Shown here piece after piece: positions 24,949 to 29,533 of a stretch of 29,533 bases of DNA (position 1 is the first letter of the stretch; every line of letters starts with the position of its first letter). The notes beneath the pieces were generated by a model that saw nothing but the letters and a program-made list of their open reading frames with translations, had not been told where the DNA came from and did not search any database. A program made the position numbers and the translations under genes. The stretch comes from Nitrospinaceae bacterium (GTDB lineage Bacteria; Nitrospinota; Nitrospinia; Nitrospinales; VA-1): assembly GCA_029261435.1 (NCBI GenBank), contig JAJDBI010000031.1, forward strand, positions 1-29,533, in the 5' to 3' direction.

Positions 24949-25248
24949 CTATTTAACTTTAAAAATATAAAATTTCATCTCACCTGTATGTTTAGCAGTT
25001 GCCTGCATAATATAAACCTTTATTGAAAAATTCTACTCTTAAACAGTCCCCGTTATAAGGTCTGCCATAAAAACTCCGCGTAAAATAATGAGCGCAATTG
25101 TTTCCAATTCCCCTCATAGTTGATTCATACAAATACTCTTAACACTGAGAAACACACTGAGTTCACCGGATTGCATTGCGCCAAAAGATTATGATAAGGT
25201 GACCCCCAATCATGTGTCGCTGACTCCCATTTTTCACAGGCTCTCTCA
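24949..25248. other. Intergenic region between divergent glycosyltransferase genes
   Basis: No gene is seen. A GG-N10-GC string occurs on each strand (minus near 25006-25019, plus near 25169-25182), but both lack the TGG or TTGC core and are not convincing sigma54 sites. A TATGAT (~25190) near the plus-strand gene could be a -10 without a good -35. Confidence 0.4.
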
Positions 25249-26370
25249 TTGAAAACCCTACACATCTTACATTCTGAAGCAGCTAAAGGTTGGGGCGGGC
25301 AGGAAATCAGGATACTTCAAGAATGTCAATCATTACTCGAACGTGGAAATCTTGTTACTATAGTTTGCCAGCCTGACAGTCCCCTCCATGAAAAGTGTAA
25401 GCAGTTCAACCATCCGAACCTGAACTACTTTCCCTTGATAATGAAACGGCCCTTCAGCTTACTGACTCTGTTTTCCCTGATAAAGATCATCAGGAAATCC
25501 CGACCTGACATTCTTCAATCGCATAGCTCCATAGACAGTTGGTTGATTGCAATGGCGGGTACTCTTTTGAGTATCCCCATTATCCGAAGCCGGCATGTCA
25601 TGATCCCTATAAGAAATCATATTTTCAATCGATGGCTATATGCGAAAGCCCCAAGGCGTGTTTTGGCCAGTGGCAGGAGCATTGTTGATACAGTCTCCAA
25701 AAACACAGGTATCTCTTCTGATAAAATAATTTCCATACCAGCAGGTGTTGACCTTAGAAAGTTTGACTTCCATATTAGTGGTGAGAAAATAAGAAACGAA
25801 CTGGGATTGAACCCTCATCAACCTTTGATCGGTATTGTTTCTGTGATTCGTAGTTGGAAAGGTCACGAGCATTTTGTGGATTCAGTTCCTTTTGTTTTAG
25901 ATAAATTTCCAGATGCACGATTTGCCATCGTCGGTTCCGGGCCTGCATACGAATCTATCCGTGAAAGAGTCAGAAACAAGGGTCTTGAAAAATTCATATT
26001 TGTGCTTGGACACCGTGACGACATTCCGGAAATTATGGCCGCATTGGATATCCATTGTGTAGCTTCGTTCGGCATGGAAGGTACAACCCAGGTCATTCCC
26101 CAGGCCATTGCCATGAAAACCCCTGTTGTCTCTACTCGCATGGACTCCATTCTACCTATCCTGGGGAATGGTGAATGGGGCATTTTGGTCGAACCTGAAA
26201 ACCCACAAGACTTGGCCAATGGAATTATGAAATTCTTAAATGATCCTGAGCTGGCACGGTCTATGGCTGAAACAGCTTACACCTTCGGCAAAAAAGAATT
26301 GAGCCTTGATAGAATGATGGACAATATTGTGACCATTTATCATGACGTTCTGAATAATTCTCATCCTTAA
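25249..26370 (+). CDS. GT4 family glycosyltransferase
   Basis: A 373-residue GT-B enzyme. The N-terminus is MKTLHILHSEAAKGWGGQEI, with the Gly-rich GWGGQE acceptor loop. The Rossmann-like second domain starts with PLIGIVSVIRSWKGHEHFVD (~190-209), followed by ALDIHCVAS (~265). The donor motif is EGTTQVIPQAIAMKTPVVSTR (~276-296), in which the second catalytic-site Glu of EX7E is Gln, a variant I recall from other GT4 enzymes. The start is TTG, preceded by an AGG about 9 bases upstream; no ATG fits. It is followed after 21 bases by another GT4 gene, so the two form a small operon. The sugar and linkage are unknown. Confidence 0.87.
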   Translation: MKTLHILHSEAAKGWGGQEIRILQECQSLLERGNLVTIVCQPDSPLHEKCKQFNHPNLNYFPLIMKRPFSLLTLFSLIKIIRKSRPDILQSHSSIDSWLIAMAGTLLSIPIIRSRHVMIPIRNHIFNRWLYAKAPRRVLASGRSIVDTVSKNTGISSDKIISIPAGVDLRKFDFHISGEKIRNELGLNPHQPLIGIVSVIRSWKGHEHFVDSVPFVLDKFPDARFAIVGSGPAYESIRERVRNKGLEKFIFVLGHRDDIPEIMAALDIHCVASFGMEGTTQVIPQAIAMKTPVVSTRMDSILPILGNGEWGILVEPENPQDLANGIMKFLNDPELARSMAETAYTFGKKELSLDRMMDNIVTIYHDVLNNSHP

Positions 26371-26391
26371 CTCTTTCGGTTGTCCTGCACC

Positions 26392-27531
26392 ATGAAAATA
26401 GCGATCATCCGGCAAAAATTTGTTCTTTATGGCGGTGCCGAGCAGTTTGTACAAGGCTATATCCAGCAACTCGCCGAGGCTGGACACGACATTCATATTT
26501 TTGCCAACCAATGGTCCGCATCCGATCACCCCAATATACATCTTCACCATGTTCCAGCTTTTAAACTTAACGCCTTCATAAGAACCCTGTCATTTGCATG
26601 GTTTGCTGCCCGGGCTGTTGAAAAAGAATCCTTCGATATTATTCAGAGCCATGAAAAAACCTGGAAACAAAATGTCTATCGTGTTGGCGATGGATGCCAT
26701 AAGGAATGGTTGGATCAAAGAAAACGTTTTCTTCCGGCGCTGAAAGGATTCTCTCTCTCTTACAACCCCTTTCACCGGTTGATTCTCAAACTGGAAAAAA
26801 ATCTATTCGAATCAGGCCAGTGCAAAAAATTCATCGCTATTTCCCAAATGGTCAAAAACGATATACTCAAGCATTATCATTGCCCGCAGGAAAATATTTC
26901 GGTGGTCTATAACGGAGTCGACCTGACACGTTTTCACCCTGACAATAAAAACATGCACAGAGAAAACATCCGAAAAGAACTGGAAATCCCAAAAAACTCC
27001 ACTCTTATTTTATTCGTTGGGTCTGGATTTGAAAGGAAGGGACTGAAATCGCTTCTTCAGGCAACTCAATATTTCAAGTCTAAGGATTGGAGGCTGGTAA
27101 TAATGGGAAAGGGGAAATGGAATAAATACCTCCACTTCGCACCTGAAAAACTGAGAGGTCAAATCATCTACAAGGAACCTGTTCCCGATATTGAAAAATA
27201 TTATTCCGCAGCAGACATTTTCGCCTTGCCTTCAATTTATGAGCCCTTTGGAAATGCCAACCTCGAAGCTTTGGCATCAGGGCTCCCTGTTATCACCACC
27301 CGCCATTGCGGTGCAGCCGACATTATCTGTCATGGACAAAACGGCCTGATTGTAGAAACTCCCGAATCTCCCGAAGAAGTTGCCGAAAATATCAACAGTC
27401 TATTTGACCCAAGTGTACGCCAATCCATGGGCCAGAACGGTCGAGCCCTGGCTGAACAGTTTTCCGTGGGGAAGAATACCCAGGAAATGGTGAAAGCATA
27501 CGAAGAGATCATTGCCTCTCAAGGCATATAA
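26392..27531 (+). CDS. GT4 family glycosyltransferase, WaaG/RfaG-like
   Basis: A 379-residue GT-B enzyme. The start MKIAIIRQKFVLYGGAEQFV has the GGAE acceptor loop seen in LPS core glucosyltransferase WaaG and relatives. RVGDGCHKEWLDQRK near 100-114 is shared with WaaG-like proteins. Further marks are ISVVYNGVDLTRFHP (~168-182), ILFVGSGFERKGLKSLLQA (~206-224), and an intact EX7E motif in EPFGNANLEALASGLPVITT (~284-303). It would add a hexose to the heptose of the inner core. The ATG at 26392 is chosen over an in-frame TTG at 26380 because the family sequence begins there. It is co-directional and 21 bases after the previous GT4 gene. The exact sugar is inferred. Confidence 0.87.
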   Translation: MKIAIIRQKFVLYGGAEQFVQGYIQQLAEAGHDIHIFANQWSASDHPNIHLHHVPAFKLNAFIRTLSFAWFAARAVEKESFDIIQSHEKTWKQNVYRVGDGCHKEWLDQRKRFLPALKGFSLSYNPFHRLILKLEKNLFESGQCKKFIAISQMVKNDILKHYHCPQENISVVYNGVDLTRFHPDNKNMHRENIRKELEIPKNSTLILFVGSGFERKGLKSLLQATQYFKSKDWRLVIMGKGKWNKYLHFAPEKLRGQIIYKEPVPDIEKYYSAADIFALPSIYEPFGNANLEALASGLPVITTRHCGAADIICHGQNGLIVETPESPEEVAENINSLFDPSVRQSMGQNGRALAEQFSVGKNTQEMVKAYEEIIASQGI

Positions 27532-27551
27532 ACCTCCTGCCAAAAAAAACT

Positions 27552-27761
27552 CTACGCCGCTGAGTTGTAGCCAGGCATAACATATTCCGTATCCAGCCGT
27601 TTCTTCACCCAGCCTGGAACCTGCTTTTTACTGCTTGTGTTCAGAGATTTGTTCGCTTCTTCATATTGAAATGTCTTCCAATATGATTGGCTGATTTCCT
27701 GAGAAGAAACGATTCTTTTAACCTCCCCCTTAGGACTCATAATCTTCACATCGTAAAACAT
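27552..27761 (-). CDS. Uncharacterised 69-residue protein behind a sigma54 promoter
   Basis: I do not recognise a family. The protein is small, soluble and basic. The N-terminal half looks like a beta-hairpin then helix (MFYDVKIMSPKGEVKRIVSS, then QEISQSYWKTF). The C-terminal half is a flexible lysine/serine stretch leading to KKQVPGWVKKRLDTEYVM. It has no signal peptide, membrane helix or cysteines. It is very likely real: a strong ribosome site (TAGGAG, 8 bases before ATG) and a near-consensus sigma54-type promoter 46 bases upstream point to regulated expression. It stands alone, convergent with the GT4 gene. The promoter suggests membership of the same regulon as the flagellar genes in this window, which is an inference. 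The function is unknown. Confidence 0.75.
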   Translation of the reverse strand: MFYDVKIMSPKGEVKRIVSSQEISQSYWKTFQYEEANKSLNTSSKKQVPGWVKKRLDTEYVMPGYNSAA

Positions 27762-27806
27762 AGCTTTTCTCCTATTAGACCAATAATTAGTATTGATCTC
27801 CTAAAT

Positions 27807-27822
27807 TGCAAAGCCTTTGCCA
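27807..27822 (-). promoter_or_regulatory. Sigma54 -24/-12 promoter of the 69-residue gene
   Basis: The minus strand reads TGGCAAAGGCTTTGCA, matching TGGCA at -24, TTTGCA at -12 and the exact 10-base GG-GC spacing. It is the closest to consensus of the three such sites in the window. Transcription would begin near 27796, giving a leader of about 35 nt with the ribosome site inside it. The core is also a perfect palindrome, GCAAAG-C-CTTTGC (27808-27820). Confidence 0.8.
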
Positions 27823-28099
27823 AAATGTTCCGACCGAGGAAAAAAGATTTTAACTGACGAAATAACAAAGGATTTCAAGGGAAAGAAAAAAATGCAGGAA
27901 AGAACGAAAGACGCTGTATATGCAAAGTTAATTTGTCATATCCAGCGCATTCGTAAATATTTCAGTACAGTCAGTGGGGTTAGCAGGCTTACAAGCTTTT
28001 TAAAGTGCCCGCTTTTCAAGGGACGTTATATTCCAATGAGGCAAGTAAATCACGGTATTTGGCAACGATAATACAAACTCCATCAAAAAACTGTTCTCT
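27823..28099. other. Intergenic region without a supported gene
   Basis: An 84-codon plus-strand frame (27817-28071, TTG start) lies here but overlaps the sigma54 promoter and has no family resemblance or ribosome site. The part next to the promoter (27823-27900) is where activator sites for the 69-residue gene would be expected. I could not identify a clear repeat shared with the other two promoters. Confidence 0.45.
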
Positions 28100-28330
28100 C
28101 TAGCCCTTTGAATGTGTTCCATCACAAAAAGGAGATTTTCCAGTGCGACCACAATCACAAACTACATATCGACGAGCTTCCTCTATAGTAAACTCTTTCG
28201 GGGACTTACCAGTATTTTTGGCACTATGCGAACCATCGCAATAGGGTTTCGTAGCAGATTCTCCACAGGTACAGAAAAACTTTTTGCCGGGGGTTTCATC
28301 AGTAAAGATAGGACTATTTTCGTAGGCCAT
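28100..28330 (-). CDS. Double-CDGSH iron-sulfur protein
   Basis: A 76-residue protein with two CDGSH-type [2Fe-2S] sites, each C-x-C-x2-(S/T)-x3-P-x-C-D-G-(S/T)-H. Site 1 uses Cys20, Cys22, Cys31 and His35; site 2 uses Cys58, Cys60, Cys69 and His73. These 3-Cys/1-His clusters, as in mitoNEET, are redox-active and labile. Small prokaryotic tandem CDGSH proteins are widespread but have no settled role. There is no targeting sequence, so it is cytoplasmic. A good ribosome site (AAGAGG, about 7 bases before ATG) supports the start. It is divergent from the SDR gene 105 bases away and seems to be a single-gene unit. Confidence 0.93.
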   Translation of the reverse strand: MAYENSPIFTDETPGKKFFCTCGESATKPYCDGSHSAKNTGKSPKEFTIEEARRYVVCDCGRTGKSPFCDGTHSKG

Positions 28331-28435
28331 GAATGATCCTCTTATTTAGGTTATTAACAAAAGAACGGTCGCAAATTTTCCAGAAGTTGTCAATGGGTTT
28401 TCATTAATACAAGTTATTTAATCAATAAGGTTTCC

Positions 28436-29533
28436 ATGAAAATTTTAGTCACAGGAGCCACAGGCCTGGTTGGAAGAAATCTGCTTCCCTTGCTCAAAGA
28501 CAATGGGCACGAAGTCATTGCCTTAACCCGGAATACGGACACCGCCGGAGTACGATTACCGATTGCCTGCCAGATAATCCATTGGGACCCCACCGCCAAC
28601 ATCCTCCCTTCAAATCTTCCTGAGAACATTGATGCAGTGATCCATTTATGCGGTGAAGGGATTGCAGATGGACGTTGGACTCGAAAACGAAAACAGGACA
28701 TCTATGATTCCAGGGTCCTCTCCACCCGTAATCTGCTCAACCTGTTCACCCAATCTAAATCCCCTCCAAAGGTATGGATTTCTGCATCCGCAATTGGCTA
28801 TTACAAAAACTCCAACCCTTCGCCGCTGGAGGAAAATTCTCCGCCAGACAATGGTTTTCTTGCTAACGTCTGTAAGGATTGGGAAACAGAAACTTTTAAA
28901 GCCAATTCACTGGAGATACGAACCGTGGCTTTTCGACTGGGAATTATTCTCGGGCATGACGGGGGCATCACTGCAAAAATGCTATCTCCGTTTAGAATGG
29001 GACTTGGAGGCCCGCTCGGGAAAGGAAACTCGTGGATGAGCTGGATTCATGTCAGAGACGTGGCCGGGCTCATTCTTACTGCCCTGGAAAATTCTTCTTA
29101 CCAAGGGCCTATAAATGCCGTCAGTCCACACCCGGTAAAAAACAGCGAGTTCACCCGTATTTTAGCGGGAATATTGAAACGCCCTGCATTTTTTAGCATC
29201 CCTGCTTTTGTGCTGAAACTTTTTTTTGGAGAAATGTCCCAACTACTATTGGTCAGCCAGAATGTTTCAGCACAAAAAGCTATCGGCCTCGGTTACAAAT
29301 TTATCTATCCGAAACTAAAAACCGCACTGAAAGTCATTTGTGATCAGGCTGGTCATAAACTTGTCACCGAGCAATGGGTGCCACAACCCATTGATAAGGT
29401 TTTTGAGTTTTTTTCCGACCCCAAAAACCTGGAACTCCTCACTCCCGGGTTCCTTCATTTCAAAATTGTGAAAGTCTCTCATCTCAGGGCTCAGGAGGGA
29501 ACCATCGTTGACTATCGGTTGAAATTACACAGT
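28436..29533 (+). CDS. TIGR01777-type SDR epimerase fused to SRPBCC domain (3' partial)
   Basis: An open frame of 366 codons runs off the right edge. Residues ~1-298 are an extended SDR of the TIGR01777/YfcH group. It has the NAD(P) loop GATGLVG at 7-13, IHLCGEGIADGRWT (~69-82), the active-site region SASAIGYY (~118-125), and GGPLGKGNSWMSWIHVRDVAG (~190-210). From ~300 a second domain starts (EQWVPQPIDKVFEFFSDPKNLELLTPGFLHFKI), a typical SRPBCC/START-like ligand-binding fold. The family's substrate is not established; relatives are called sugar-nucleotide epimerases and cell-division inhibitor SulA-like, without proof. The SDR half is complete with no frameshift. A ribosome site is weak (AATAAGG 7-8 bases before ATG). 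Confidence 0.88.
   Translation, partial: MKILVTGATGLVGRNLLPLLKDNGHEVIALTRNTDTAGVRLPIACQIIHWDPTANILPSNLPENIDAVIHLCGEGIADGRWTRKRKQDIYDSRVLSTRNLLNLFTQSKSPPKVWISASAIGYYKNSNPSPLEENSPPDNGFLANVCKDWETETFKANSLEIRTVAFRLGIILGHDGGITAKMLSPFRMGLGGPLGKGNSWMSWIHVRDVAGLILTALENSSYQGPINAVSPHPVKNSEFTRILAGILKRPAFFSIPAFVLKLFFGEMSQLLLVSQNVSAQKAIGLGYKFIYPKLKTALKVICDQAGHKLVTEQWVPQPIDKVFEFFSDPKNLELLTPGFLHFKIVKVSHLRAQEGTIVDYRLKLHS

Noticed and set aside
25006..25019. GG-N10-GC string on the minus strand upstream of the GT9 gene
   Set aside because: The -12 element reads ATGC and the -24 lacks TGGCA; too weak to call.
25169..25182. GG-N10-GC string upstream of the GT4 gene at 25249
   Set aside because: Lacks TGG and TTGC cores; likely chance.
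27817..28071. 84-codon plus-strand ORF with TTG start
   Set aside because: Overlaps the sigma54 promoter, lacks a ribosome site and shows no domain-like sequence.

Overview
The window reads as chromosome from a flagellated Gram-negative bacterium. The evidence is two GT9 (heptosyltransferase-type) LPS genes, periplasmic and outer-envelope proteins, and flagellar control by a sigma54 activator. Architecture and sequence flavour (FlrB/FlrC next to a large AMIN-TPR protein, many REC/GGDEF/HD domains, moderate AT-leaning composition) resemble Desulfobacterota (former Deltaproteobacteria) or Nitrospinota. I cannot fix the phylum from the sequence alone. No IS element, prophage, CRISPR array, tRNA or rRNA was seen.

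Region 1 (1-2285, minus strand) is a flagellar basal-body operon flgC-fliF-fliG, with fliG running off the left edge. It starts at a strong sigma54-type -24/-12 promoter. flgB and fliE, which usually sit with these genes, are absent here.

Region 2 (2286-6827, plus) holds a large membrane hybrid histidine kinase followed by a REC-GGDEF diguanylate cyclase, a likely signalling pair. Region 3 (6891-12334, minus) is an operon of AMIN-TPR envelope protein, FlrB/FleS-like kinase and FlrC/FleR-like sigma54 activator, again behind a sigma54-type promoter. Region 4 (12433-15601) has a GAF-GGDEF cyclase translationally overlapping an HDOD protein, and a convergent HD-GYP phosphodiesterase whose last 11 codons are cut off by an in-frame amber codon. 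Regions 1-4 together look like a motility / cyclic-di-GMP control neighbourhood.

Region 5 (15698-18128) holds an M20 metallopeptidase and a doubtful 91-residue ORF. Region 6 (18202-27531) is an envelope-glycan locus: two convergent GT39/ArnT-like membrane glycosyltransferases, three GT4 enzymes and two GT9 enzymes, several with TTG or GTG starts. Region 7 (27552-29533) has a 69-residue protein of unknown function behind a third, near-consensus sigma54-type promoter, a double-CDGSH iron-sulfur protein, and a TIGR01777-type SDR fused to an SRPBCC domain that runs off the right edge.

The most interesting thread is that three sigma54-type promoters lie in one window. They drive basal-body genes, the operon for their presumed activator (with a cell-wall-binding TPR protein as first gene), and an unrecognised small protein. 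That makes the small protein a candidate new member of a flagellar/sigma54 regulon.
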